NCBI GenBank assembly: GCA_963971225.1 | Contig: OZ020269.1 | Span: 2,232,001 to 2,296,000, forward strand | DNA length: 64,000 nt | Source of the DNA: Melieria omissa | Lineage: Eukaryota; Arthropoda; Insecta; Diptera; Ulidiidae | Direction: 5' to 3' | In this document: one piece after another, positions 44,801 through 55,679 of the stretch | How the letters are laid out: the number at the start of each line of letters is the position of its first letter | Position numbering within the stretch: position 1 is the stretch's first letter | Translations under genes and position numbers: made by a program | The notes under the pieces: model-generated | Database searches by the model: none | What the model was told of the DNA's origin: nothing | What the model saw: the letters and a program-made list of their open reading frames with translations, nothing else

Positions 44801-47800
44801 TGGGAGTCTAGTGAGAACTGTTTCCCTGCCAAATGAAAATAAATATACATTTTGATACACATTAGTTTATCAAGCCATTTTTAATATTGGCATTGAGAAA
44901 ACTATATAATCTGATGTTACCAGACATAAGAATTCCCCGCACTCGTCTCCTCATAGAAGGTGACTCTTGGTGCTATAATGGAGATATTGAAGTTCAAAAA
45001 GCTAATTTGTATAGTTTAGGGTTTGACTTACGGCGATTCTAACACCAGCGTACGTTTTGGCCAAAAATTCATCGGCATCGAAAATGGCTGCAAACGAGCC
45101 GTTCACTACTTTGGGAGACAGCGGAGAATTGGACAGCAATAGGCTGGAGCCAAATGCTTCACTTTTTTCCTTGGTATCTATAGAATAAATCATTTTTTAG
45201 TTTTGAGTGAGGTATACTTTTCCTTAGTACGATTTTACCTTTTAGGTATACTTTATTTTTACTGGAAATGGTGATATTCATTTCGTCCAGTACCATCGAC
45301 GCCACTTTTCTAACTTCGTTCCAGTCCTTGACAATATCGTCGACTGTTGTGTGTGTGGAAGTTATTGTGAAACGAATAACATACTTCCCCTTTAGTGATG
45401 AAGGAATGCAATGGAGATTTCCTCGATGATTCAAGCGTTTGAGTAGACGCTCAGTAATCTCATTGTCGCCTTTGATGCGGAACACAACCAAACCTGCAAG
45501 CAGAAGAGAAGCAAGCGCGCTATAGGAACTCAAAGCTATTCTGCTGAGATTTATTTACCTAAATGTCGTTTGACTGGAATTTCAAAGCGGTGATCCGCAA
45601 GCACCAGCGCTTCGAATTTTTGAGCTAGCCGGACTCCTTCGCGAATGTGTTTCTGCAGGCCTTTTATGCCAAAAGAGCGTAGCACAAAGAATACCTTGAG
45701 GGCCCGAAATCGCCGACTAAGCGGAATTTGCCAATGCATAAAGTCGATAGAGACGCCAGAGTTTTCGTGTTGCAGATAAAGTGGCTCGACGTTGAATGTG
45801 CGATGTAAAGCGGTACTGTCCTTGATCCTGTTGATGCGCTTAATTGCATATCCATAATTATAATTAAATATATACTATTTACCATAACGCCGTGGCGTCA
45901 AAATGAATCATTAACCATTTGGAAGGATTAAAAGCAATGGAGTCGGCGCGTTCGATACCTTTAAGCCATGTTCGAAATTCCGGACAAATAAAAGCACTGC
46001 CAGCATATGCGGAATCTACATGTAGCCAAATATTGAAATAGCTGCACACAACGCCGATCTTAAAATATATGAAATATTTTTAGAAATTTTTAGTGTTAAA
46101 GAAATCATTCGGCTTTTTTGTACCTCGTCTAAATTGTCAAATGAACACGAACCAGTAGTGCCCAACGTGGCGCAGACCTGTTGCGAGTTTAACGGTTATT
46201 AAAGGTTATTCGCTAAGCGGTCAGAAATTTGTTAACGATAATTTGACAGATTGGCTCACTCCATGATGAAATAAACAAGGTGAAGCGAGTAGCTGACAGT
46301 TTTGTCAACCCATACCCTTATTTTGAAACATAGCAATTGACAACCAATTTTGCTTTGACATTGAGAGAAGATTTTTAACCCCAATCAAAACGTAAAATCG
46401 AAAATATTGTGTTTAAAAATTTTCATTTGTAAAATACGCGTTTAACTTCTTCTTCTAAAGTAAGAGAGTCAAGAGTTTTAATTTTCTTTCTGTAAATGAA
46501 TTTGTTTCACATATTGTTATGTTTTTTTACATGTTTTACATAAATGTTAATCGTTTTTTAGTAAAGCATGTTACGTTGTGCTACGACATACATATTTATT
46601 TTTGGTTTCATATTTCTTTATTATTCAATACCAATAATTATGCAGCGTGGGGACCTGCCACCACGGCAACGAATCGGCATAATCTTACCTACAACGCACT
46701 ACAATAATAATGAAATTGATTTTTTGATACACCAGGCACAAGTGGGTTAATGCGAAGAAAGAAGAAGACTTTCATGTTTTCAGAGAATTTATTTTGAAAA
46801 CGTCAGTTTTTCAAAAGCTCTCTTGTCAAAATAAGGGTATGTCATCTACTCGCTTCACCTTGTTTATTTCATCATGGGCTCACTCATATGTTCTTAGCAC
46901 TTAAACGACGTCTCGTGCCTCAAACACATAAAACCGGTAGCGACACGACCGCATCTGTCAAAATATAGAATCGCAACGTTCTTATTATACGGCTACACAA
47001 AAACAATACCAAATCGATTGGTTTCACTGATTCAAAACATAAATATACCAGGTATGCGCCTATGAAACGGTAACGGTATCTGGTAACGACATCTAGCGGT
47101 AAATAGCCGAATATTTATAAACTTCGGAACCGTTCCAAATGTCATGTTTACTTCTTCTGTCATATGTCAACAATATTCAGTTCACAATTTGTCAAGTTTC
47201 ATCCAACAACGCATTGTTTGACGCTCCGGAAAATGTCGGATTACGTGCCTACAAATTACGATTTGCGGACACAGTTAATTTTGTGTTACCATTTGAAGAA
47301 AAAAACCTAAAACCTGGTGAAACGGTTAACGGTGAACGTTACCAACAACAATTGGCCGATTTGAACCGTGCTATACGCCAAAAACGCCCAGAATATGAAG
47401 CCAGGCAACACAAAGTGATTTTCCTCGATGACAACGCACCACCACACCGCAATAGAGCCACCAAAGAATTGGTTGCATCGTACAACTGGGAAGCTCTTGC
47501 TCATGCGGCTTACTCACCAGACTTGGCGCCTTCGGATTATCACATGTTCGCATCGATGGGCCACGCATTAACGGAACGGCGCTTCAATTCTCACGCAGAA
47601 GTCAAAAAATGGATCGATGATTGGTTTCAGGCAAAAGACGAAAAATTTTTTTGGCGAGGCATCCATAAATTGCCTGAGAGATGGGAAAAATGTGTAGCTA
47701 GCAATGGCCATTACTTTGAAGAATAAAATTGTAATCATTTCCTCACAATAAACGTGTTTTTTTTTTAAATAACGGTTTCATAGGCGCATACCTGGTATAA

Positions 47801-50655
47801 TTGTGTTTCTATTATTTTCCAGTGTGCTTTGAACAACAACTCGTTAGTATTTCAGTTACAATGTACTAGTTTTACGAATGATGACACACTTAAATTTGTT
47901 TTAAATTTATGGTCGAAATATAAAATGTATAGTATAGGAACTATGCAAACACCGTCCAATTCGTGATTATGCGCACAAAAAACATGATTGCCGCTGCCGC
48001 TTTCATTGTGTTCAAATGGCAACTTGTGGTTGTGCGGCCGTGTCGCTGCCGTCGTCAATGTGTTCGGGCTATAATTGCCCCTAATTTTTCTACGAAAGTG
48101 GTAGTCATGGCACAATAAACAAGGTAATAGCATCCCCGCAACACCAAAAACCACATGTATTTTGTTGGTAGGATCGTGTATCGCTACTGTCAAATTCAGC
48201 TGTCATTTTCCGACGAAAGAGGGAGAAACTGAAAACAGACAAAAGTGATTGTTGCCAGACGGTGCTGTATTTGAGTGAAAAAACGGGAAAAGTGTTCAGG
48301 TCAGTTGTTTTCAGTCAGGTATTTTCATTTCAACCGATGCGGCAACACCGCACCACTGCTGACACCGACGATTTTGACAGAAGCGATACACGATCAGCCG
48401 GTGGCTTGCTATAACCTTGTTAGTTGAACCATGGTGGTAGTAGTATTTTTGCATGGAAGTATAGCCGGCTATTTTCATTACACTTGCGCATAAAAAACTA
48501 TTACTCTAAATGTTCACATTTCGCAAAAATATACACAAGTAATGTTTATACAAGCTTTTGTTCTGAAATTCCTTCATCGCGTTCAGTAAAAACAAATTAT
48601 TCTTTTCCGAACTAAGTGCGTATCCTTATCGTTTCCAGGTTTTATTCCCATAGGGTTTTAAATAGAAATGTAAATGATTACGAATGGCTTAATATTTCAG
48701 CCGGCCCGATGCTGGAAAAACACTTGCGATGCCTGTGTTTGCACGCACTGCCTTGTAACTACATCTCTTTTTTGTGTCTATGTAGTTCAGTTTGTTATAT
48801 TGCAATTTGTTTTTTCTTTTTGCCAAAGCTACTTAGCAGTTAAATCTGACTTCCAGCATCGTCTGTTATTAATTGGCCCCTAAGGGAATATGTGGCGCGT
48901 GGTTGGAGAAGAGCTTAGTGGCGGTAGACGACGCTGGCTCGGCTTGGAATTTCGCTTCTTGTTAATTGCGCATGAGTCTGCAGCAGCTGCTAGCGGTCAC
49001 ATTGTGTTTGGTTTGGTTGAAATTTACCCAGAATGGCACCAGGCCCTGCTTGATGTCGTCCTCGATTGCCTCGCGGAGCGCTTTCCCACGCATTGCCAGA
49101 TTTTCATCAGCCTCAATGAACCTCATGCGTACGAGTCCTGCAAGCAAGCAATAAGTTCTAAGTTTGACTGTGCGACAATCAATTAGGTTGTGGTGACGTG
49201 GTGACAAAAGTGTTTATCGTTTGCTTAACAATGTGTCAAAGAACATCTGCGACTCAAAAATTTATTATCCGTGTGTTTTACTCTAAAGATGTATTTATTC
49301 TAAATACATTCACTAGCTGACAGTTCTAAAATTAAAATATTCTGTGCATTCCGCGCTCAAACACCGGAGAAAAAAGGGTTACAAATTCCGATAGACTGTA
49401 ATTCTATGTGTACGGATTATTCTCTATAATCAAGGTCTTGAACTCAGTAATTTGACTACAATTGTTAAGTAATGGAATCTACTAAGGCTTAAAAGATTTT
49501 CTTATACTAATAGCTTTTGAAGGCTATTCGGTTGTTTTTAACCTTTAGTTATAGAGAGGCCCTAGGTTCGGTTCCTTGCCCGGGCTAGTTAAACACTCGT
49601 TTACTTCTATCGCTATCCACATGAAGTAGATGAGGATTATAAAAAACGGGCACGTAATGGCAAAATCTCTAAACCTGGTGAAAGAAGAAGTGCCATCCGC
49701 CATTCGGAGTCTCCGTCTGAAATGTGTATTGTAAAACATGTTTTAAAAAAAAATAGTGTTGTCACACACATTTCAAACGAGCGGAGTTTGTGGTATCACA
49801 TTGGGTCATATAACAGTCTCTTATAGACCCAGGCAGCATAACCTACCAAGGAACATCAAGTCGTAGTACATACAATGGACATATCTAATGTCTGAGTGCT
49901 GCCTTTGCTAGGCTGCATTGCCGTCATCTAGCTGAAGTTAGTCAAGCAATTTGTAAAGTATAGGATGCATTCAGAAACAGCTGATTACTAAATTTTGCAT
50001 CTTGGTCAATACAAGGGTTTTCCTAAAGGTTTGTCCAAGGTATGTCACCCGTCACAGTGTGTCTTCCAATACGTACCAATAAGGGCCGCTTTCTCAACAC
50101 TCGAATGCGCCTGGTCGGAACAGTAGGCCACTAGGCGTGCGTTGATTTCGGCGTCTTGGTAGCCCGGATGCTTTTCGTGAAATCGCTGTATGGCCTTTGT
50201 TCGGCCGGCCAATAGGCAGACCAGTGTAGCCTCACTGGCCGTGGTCTGTATGACACCGCCTCCAGAGCTTTTGTTGTTCAGATGCAGAAACTCGTCGGGA
50301 AGTCCAATCATCTTGCCAAGCCAGTTCATCACAATTACTTCAAGTTCCGTACAAGCGGGCGAGCTCGCCCACGTAAAGCCCAAACAGTTAATTGCATCGG
50401 CCAACATATCGCCCAGTAGAGACGGAAATGAGTTGAGTGCTGGAAAGTAGGCGTGCATGTGAGGGCTCTGCCAATGTGTGATGCCCGGCATGATCACGCG
50501 CTCCACATCGGCAAAGATGCAGTCCCAACTCTCGCCTTCGATTGGGGCGAACTCGGGCAGCATATGCTTCATGTAGCCGGGCTTGACGTCGGGGAAAACG
50601 CGTCGCTCTCGAATGTTCTCCAAGTAATCAGCGATGTAGTCAACCATCTCCTTCC
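41818..50655 (-). CDS. Hdc: Histidine decarboxylase (PLP-dependent), first coding exon not found
   Basis: Ten exons join in frame to 881 residues: 50655-50077, 49137-49028, 46177-46124, 46058-45883, 45827-45559, 45493-45239, 45177-45032, 44972-44921, 44825-44664 and 42662-41818. The order matches group II PLP decarboxylases: [74 protein letters not shown] and the PLP-lysine motif [13 protein letters not shown], then the C-terminal half ([18 protein letters not shown]). The long tail ([21 protein letters not shown]) is as in Drosophila Hdc and excludes Ddc and Tdc. It makes histamine, the photoreceptor transmitter. Exon 1 of this list begins after an acceptor (ttcacag|GG), so about 10 N-terminal residues lie upstream, perhaps beyond the window. 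Introns B-C (2.85 kb) and I-J (2.0 kb) hold TEs. Confidence 0.94.
43435..43884. mobile_element. hAT-type MITE, second copy, split by a SINE
   Basis: Ends CTGGGGCGGATTCAGAAAAA and CCCCCTGAATCCGCCACTG are inverted and match the 157 bp element at 15481. Flanks TTATCAGC (43427-43434) and TTAGCAGC (43885-43892) are an 8 bp duplication with one mismatch. Removing the SINE leaves about 160 bp. Confidence 0.8.
43539..43817 (-). repeat. tRNA-derived SINE inside the hAT MITE
   Basis: Minus-strand copy of the SINE at 24940, with the body ccaacctgccgttcggaacc and the cacccgtgttgtgtgtgtg block. Exact AGTTTTAAAG lies at 43529-43538 and 43818-43827 as target duplication. The 3' segment with ctcgcgtaagc is shortened. 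Confidence 0.85.
46262..46876. mobile_element. P-type MITE family A, copy 1 (Hdc intron)
   Basis: Terminal inverted repeats of about 30 bp start CATGATGAAATAAACAAGGT; the first 13 bases equal those of the Drosophila P element. A subterminal inverted pair CATACCCTTATTTTGA lies at 46311-46326 and 46826-46841, as P elements also have internal inverted repeats. The flanking duplication is 9 bp, GGCTCACTC (46253-46261, 46877-46885), one more than the 8 usual for P. A 60-residue frame (46568-46750) is conserved in copy 2 but unrecognised. Confidence 0.85.
47048..47795 (+). mobile_element. Internally deleted mariner element
   Basis: Inverted ends CCAGGTATGCGCCTATGAAA are flanked by TA (47046-47047, 47796-47797). 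At 748 bp it lacks about 0.5 kb of a full mariner. It lies in the Hdc intron between the second and third listed exons. Confidence 0.9.
47139..47726 (+). pseudogene. Mariner transposase, C-terminal half
   Basis: The open frame encodes the C-terminal part: [20 protein letters not shown], then the second catalytic Asp in [11 protein letters not shown] (family HDNAPSH), the third in [20 protein letters not shown], and the end [20 protein letters not shown]. The helix-turn-helix region and the first catalytic Asp are gone, so it cannot act as transposase. The first 40 residues of the frame are not transposase-like and read over the deletion junction. Confidence 0.85.
48106..48433. mobile_element. 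P-type MITE family B, copy 1
   Basis: Ends CATGGCACAATAAACAAGGT and (complement) CATGGTTCAACTAACAAGGT are inverted, and an exact 8 bp duplication GTGGTAGT flanks it (48098-48105, 48434-48441). The pattern CATG..ACAAGGTAATAG links it to family A and to P-type ends. 328 bp, non-coding. A second copy is split across 54495-57230. Confidence 0.85.
49138..50076. other. Hdc intron with unclassified repeat fragment
   Basis: The intron between the first two listed exons. A GC-richer block around 49550-49740 (ggttcggttccttgcccggg) looks repeat-derived but no family was recognised. No gene. Confidence 0.4.
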
Positions 50656-51440
50656 CTGTGAAAGTACGATATTTGTAGTTTAGTGCGGTAGTTGCTATGG
50701 GCGAAAAATGCTTTCTATTTGGTTTGAAATCCCAACAATACCAACAATACTAATTTAAAAAGTGTTTTATGGTGTTCGCATTATATGTCCATTCATCCAC
50801 TACCCCCTATGCGCAGTATGTGTACAACTGTATGTATGTACATACAGATTAAAGTCTTTATAGAGGGTCAACTGCACCCGTTTGTTGCCTTAGCCAACAT
50901 AAAAATAAATTCTCATTTACGAGATGGGTTGGCAGTGTTTTATATGGATTGGCTACATGAGAAAGGATTGCGAAAGTCCAACATCTAAAATCAAATAATT
51001 GGCTTCTGGCGTTCGTTGGTGGTGCAAAAATGCAAAAATCTGATTAAGCGGAACAAAGTAGGTATGCCTGTCGAGAGTAAGTCTGTCACCAGCGCCTTCA
51101 ATTCATTAAACTCCCGCTACGAGTTGCTGAATTAAATTACACAAAAGGGCAAGTAATGGTTATATGCAAGCTGGATATTGGCGGTGTTTTGTATATTACA
51201 TATGTTACGTTTATGTGGAATGTCCGAATAAAAATGCGAAGTTTAAATTTTGAGGAATTTTTATGTGCAAGTGGCAGCTGGAAATTTAAAACCTGTCGTC
51301 CATGATACCATAGTAAAATGATACAAGTGAACCAGGTAGAAAACGGCCTAATTTTTGTGTGACGAAAATGGAAAATTAAGAAAAAAAAATTCGCCATTTA
51401 TGTCACAACGTTCAAAAAATTTACTCTGACAAACATTAAT
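50656..51440. other. Probable Hdc intron 1 start, nothing recognised
   Basis: Upstream (5') of the first listed Hdc exon. I searched for the short N-terminal exon (about 10 codons ending before an R-G-K-E-M junction) and did not find a convincing one here. Confidence 0.4.
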
Positions 51441-51469
51441 ATTTTTAAAATAAGACAATTTTAAGATAT

Positions 51470-52390
51470 GGATGGGGAGCCGAGGAAATAACCTAAGGGA
51501 GGTCATTACCTCAAGCACTCAGGCTCTATAGCCCATTGTACTTAAGGCTCAGGAAAAAGGTTGATAGAGGAGATGGGGATGGGAAAAGAAAAAAAGAAAG
51601 TGGGTGGAAAGGGAGAGAGAGTTATGAATTCTGTGCATATTTCCGGACTCATTAATGAATGTCAGGAGATCACACAGGGCGAGCGAATGAACTTCGTCCA
51701 TTCTGATAGCATCTGAACCCAGCGTGCGCAATCTCGTTCTAGAGAAGGCAGGACATGTACAGAGAAAGTGCTCTTACTATCTACCTCCTTCAGGCAAGAC
51801 ACGCAAGTAGGATCTTCGATGATGCCCATGTTGGCCATATGTCGCCCCCATGGATTGTGTCCTATGATTAACCCGACCATTCGTCGGAGGTCTTTCCTTC
51901 TCAGCTTCTGGAGGAAATTCCCTGCTTTCCTGTTCGGGCTTTTCACAAAACACTTGGCAATTTTACAGCTTCCCAAGCTAGACCCACGTTCTCTATGTAG
52001 GTTATATACACAGGACTTGATCCAGTCCAGGGTTCCTGCTAGACTGGTGCCAATTATTGGTTCTGGTCCCATGGGTGTGCACCCTGATCCACAGTTAGCC
52101 AGTTCATCGGCAGTTTCGTTACCTAGAACACCGCAGTGTCCCGGAACCCAGATAAGTTGGAGCTTATTACGTCTCGCGAGTGATTTAAGCTTCATCTTAC
52201 ATTCTTGGACAATTTTAGAGGTAACACGCGCGTTTTCCACGGCCTTAAGTGCAGCTTGACTGTCACTACAGACTCCTATATGTTTCCCGCACCATTTCCT
52301 CCCGATTATCCATTCCACTACCTTCAGAATGGCGAAGATTTCCGTCTGAAAGACGGTAGTCAGCCCACCCAGTGAGTAGTAGCATTTGAC
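51470..52390 (-). mobile_element. LINE3: 3' part of an RNase H-bearing LINE (I/LOA-like)
   Basis: Only the RNase H domain and downstream region are present. It is cut at 52390 by the poly(A) end of LINE2. The 5' half should lie beyond the right end of the window. The 3' boundary near 51470 is approximate. Confidence 0.75.
51662..52390 (-). pseudogene. LINE3 RNase H domain and C-terminal region
   Basis: RNase H motifs are in order: the Glu in FQTEIFAILKVVEWI, the Asp in GVCSDSQAALKAVEN, and the His/Asp of WVPGHCGVLGNETADELA. A C-terminal C-x2-C region (DPTCVSCLKE) follows, as in I, LOA and related clades. The first RNase H strand with its catalytic Asp is missing because LINE2 inserted just upstream of CYYSLGG. 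The remaining frame is uninterrupted to its stop. Confidence 0.85.
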
Positions 52391-53107
52391 ACTTTTTTTT
52401 TTTAACACGAAACCCCTATTTCCCCTATTAATGCGAAGCATTGCGTTGGTTCAGGAAGAATATAAAGGTTAGGAGATAGGGTTATGAGTGAAGTGTTTAT
52501 GGACTCTTGCGTTGAACCTATCGAGATCATAAGTGCTGGGGAAAATATCCGCAGGGAGACCATTCCACAACCGCGCTGTACGGGCCAGAAACGAACTTTC
52601 CCTGTAGTGCGTAGTGCGCATCATTTCGACGTAGAATGCATGGGCGCCAGTGTTCAAACGGGTTGCCCGGGGGAATACCCGGAGTGATGGCATCAAGCTG
52701 CTCATCTCCACTGAGCAGTTACCGAAAAAGTATCGGTGAAACAACACCACACGCGCCACGTTTCGACGATGTTCCAAGGAGTCAATAGAGCTGGATGCCC
52801 TACTGTCCCCTATAAGTTTAATCGCACGGTTTTGCACCCGATCGAGGAGCTCCAAATGGGTTTTTGAAGCCCCCGCCGAGAGGTGCGAGTTAAACTCCAT
52901 TTTAGGTTGGATATAGGTAGTGTAAATAATGCGGAGATCAGACGGAGTGAAATATTTTTTGCACCGCTTTAGGAAGCCGAGGCACTTGGCTGCTTCTTTC
53001 GACACGCCAAAAATATGATCATTCCAACGAAGATCGTTCTTAATGGACATGCCCAGAACCTCAAGAGCTGCCGATTCCGCAATACCCACACCACCCATAA
53101 CCAGAGG
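52391..53107 (-). mobile_element. LINE2, 3' segment
   Basis: Holds the end of the LINE2 reverse transcriptase, the 3' UTR and a poly(A) tail (poly-T at 52393-52403 on plus). It is separated from the rest of LINE2 (61791 onward) by LINE1. The reading HPNT at the junction occurs on both sides because of the 13 bp duplication. Confidence 0.85.
52469..53107 (-). pseudogene. LINE2 reverse transcriptase, C-terminal segment
   Basis: The frame continues the LINE2 RT past the YADD box: VLGMSIKNDLRWNDHI, CKKYFTPSDLRIIYTTYIQP, LLDRVQNRAIKLIGD and ends FNARVHKHFTHNPIS. These blocks are typical of the thumb and C-terminal region of LINE polymerases of the Jockey/CR1 group. No RNase H follows. Confidence 0.85.
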
Positions 53108-53249
53108 TGTGTTGGGATGTTTTTTTTTTTTGCAGTAGGTGGAAAATCATTGAGTGCGAGACTTTCACCCGCTAAAAACCACCTGTACACTATCCCCGGG
53201 ACCCCACGGAACCACGATGAAGTATTACTTCGTGGGGGGAGAAAAAGAC

Positions 53250-54331
53250 CTAGCTGTCCCTAATCCATTGGCGACGCCGCTGCTCCACCATGCTCGCGGC
53301 CATACTGCTTACCACCCCCCAGTTGTCCTCTGACGCTAGCATGTGACCCACAATATTTTCAGGTGTCAGCTCTTCACCCACTATTCGGCAGGCAGCCTGT
53401 CTTGCCCTGGCGTGTTGCGGCCAATCGAAAAAGGCATGTTCGGCGTCCTCTGGCACTGTACAGAGCTCGCAAAAGGGATCGCTGTCGTGACCAAATCTAT
53501 GAAGATAGGCCCTGAAGCAGCGCCTGCGTGATGTAGAAGTTGACATCTCCGTGCAACCTTCCACACCAGCTGGCGATGTCAGAATTGCGTCCATCGGCCG
53601 TTTGGTGCCTCGTCCCAGCGGGTCCGCCAAAGCCGCAGGCTAGCTAACCTACTTCGCTGCCTCCTTGTGCTGCGATCATTCTCGTCATCTCGCTGCCTAG
53701 CTATTGCTGCTTCCTGCGCTAGGATGTCCATCGGGCACAGACCTGCGATGACCAGCGCTGCATCCTCTGATGTTGTGCGAAAGGCACAGCAGACTCTCAA
53801 GGCACACAACCGGTACACGGATCGTATGCCTCGACCATATGACGCGACCTTTAGTGCATCCGCCCATACTGGCGCTGCATAGAGCACAATGGATTTAACA
53901 ACCCCTGCGAGCAGTTGTCTTCGTCGTTGCCTCGGGCCTCTCGTGCTCAGCATTATGCGAGCTAACGCTGCGCTAGCCTTTGCCGCCTTTTCGCATGCAT
54001 ACTCTAAATGCTCCTTGTAACCAAGACTGCGATCTATTATCACGACTAAGTATTTTAATGCCGGCTTAGACGCAACGTCGTGGTTGCCAACCCTCACGAC
54101 TGCCACCTCAACCACTTTTCTGCTGCTAATGAGCACGGCTTCCGTCTTTTGCTCGGCCAAGCTAAGGCCGGCGGCTGAAAGCCAGCTTCGGATTTGCGCC
54201 ACCGAATTGTTTGCGGCTTCTTCAGCCTTCCGCACTGTCTTGGCGACTATGACCAGTGCCACGTCGTCGGCAAAGCCAATTATAGTGGCTTCGGGTGGCA
54301 GTGGCAGACGAAGTACGCCGTCGTACATAAT
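53250..54331 (-). pseudogene. LINE1 ORF2, C-terminal half
   Basis: Begins in the RT palm with MYDGVLRLPLPP and the catalytic FADDVALVI, continues through the thumb (HLEYACEKAAKASAALARIM, LYAAPVWADAL) and ends with the R1/I-type cysteine motif FCELCTVPEDAEHAFF. A frameshift lies between about 53579 and 53630. The first codons join directly to the upstream half once the Harbinger complex and one AAT are removed. Confidence 0.85.
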
Positions 54332-54499
54332 CAGCCCTATTCCCGTTGTCGAAACGACAGTCGTTCGTCGAAAATTTCGACAAGTCGCATTCTCGTTGTC
54401 GTTTCGACACAAATTTCGACTAAATCTATTACGATTTAGTATTCCCGTTGTCGTTTCAAAACGACATACGACAGAAAAATTCATTGATTCGAGTCATGG

Positions 54500-55117
54500 C
54501 ATGATGAAATAAACAAGGTGAAGCGAGTAGCTGACAATTTTGTCAACCCATACCCTTTTTTTGAAACATAGCAATTGACAACCAATTTTGCTTTGACATT
54601 GAGAGAATATTTTTAACCCCACTCAAAACGTAAAATCGAAAATATTGTGTTTAAAAATTTTCATTTGTAAAATACGCGTTTAACTTCTTCTTCTAAAGTA
54701 AAAGAGTCAAGAGTTTTAATATTCTTTCTGTAAATGGATTTGTTTGTTTCACATATTGTTATGTTTTTTACATGTTTTACATAAATGTTAATCATTTTTT
54801 AGTAAAGCATGTTACGTTGTGCTACGACATACCTATTTCTTTTTGGTTTCAAATTTTACTATTATTCAATACCAATAATTATGCAGCGTGGGGACCTGCC
54901 ACCACGGCAACGAATCGGAATAATCTTACCTACAACGCACTACAATAATAATGAAATTGATTTTTTGATACACCAGGCACAAGTGGGTTAATGCGAAGAA
55001 AGAAGAAGACTTTCATGTTTTCAGAGAATTTATTTTGAAAACGTCAGTTTTTCAAAAGCTCTCTTGTCAAAATAAGGGTATGTCATCTACTCGCTTCACC
55101 TTGTTTATTTCATCATG
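54500..55117. mobile_element. P-type MITE family A, copy 2
   Basis: 618 bp, with the same ends as copy 1 at 46262 (CATGATGAAATAAACAAGGT) and again a 9 bp duplication, GAGTCATGG (54491-54499, 55118-55126). It inserted across the very end of a family B element. Copies differ at scattered sites; the 60-residue frame (54809-54991) has the same last 40 residues. Confidence 0.88.
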
Positions 55118-55679
55118 GAGTCATGGCACAATAAACAAGGTAATTGCATCCCCGCAACACCAAAAACCACATGTATTTTGTTGGTAGGATCGTTTATCGC
55201 TACTGTCAAATTCAGCTGCCATTTTCCGACGAAAGAGGGAGAAACTGAAAACAGACAAAAGTGACTGTTGCCAGACGGTGCTGTATTTGAGTGAAAAAAC
55301 GGGAAAAGTGCTCAGGTCAGTTGTTTTCAGTCAGGTATTTTCATTTCAACCGATGCGGCAACACCGCACCACTGCTGACACCGACGATTTTGACAGAAGC
55401 GATAAACGATCAGCCGGTGGCTTGCTACAACCTTCAGACCTATTCCGAGTGTCGTGAGTCGTTTTTTTTTTACTGTCGTTTTTTGAGTCGTATCGTTTTT
55501 TTCGACTGTCGTTTTTTGAGTCGTGTTGTTTTTATTTTGGTATTCCCGAAAATTTTCGACACGACAGCTTTTGTACAAGATTGAATGAGCATAAAATGTG
55601 ATAGATTCTTCTTGTTGAGCTGTAAACAGAGTGATCTTTCAACTGTATGAGTATGTCCTTGATGAGTTGGAGCCAAATT

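Noticed and set aside
50045..50655. Tyrosine decarboxylase or Dopa decarboxylase as the identity of the decarboxylase gene
   Set aside because: The N-terminal block and especially the long C-terminal extension ([21 protein letters not shown]) match histidine decarboxylase; Ddc and Tdc lack that extension.
54332..55434. Retroviral or LTR-type terminal repeats at the inverted and direct CAGCCCTATTCC blocks
   Set aside because: They are short inverted ends with 3 bp duplications around a HARBI1-like transposase, so PIF/Harbinger; no gag-pol of LTR type was seen anywhere in the window.
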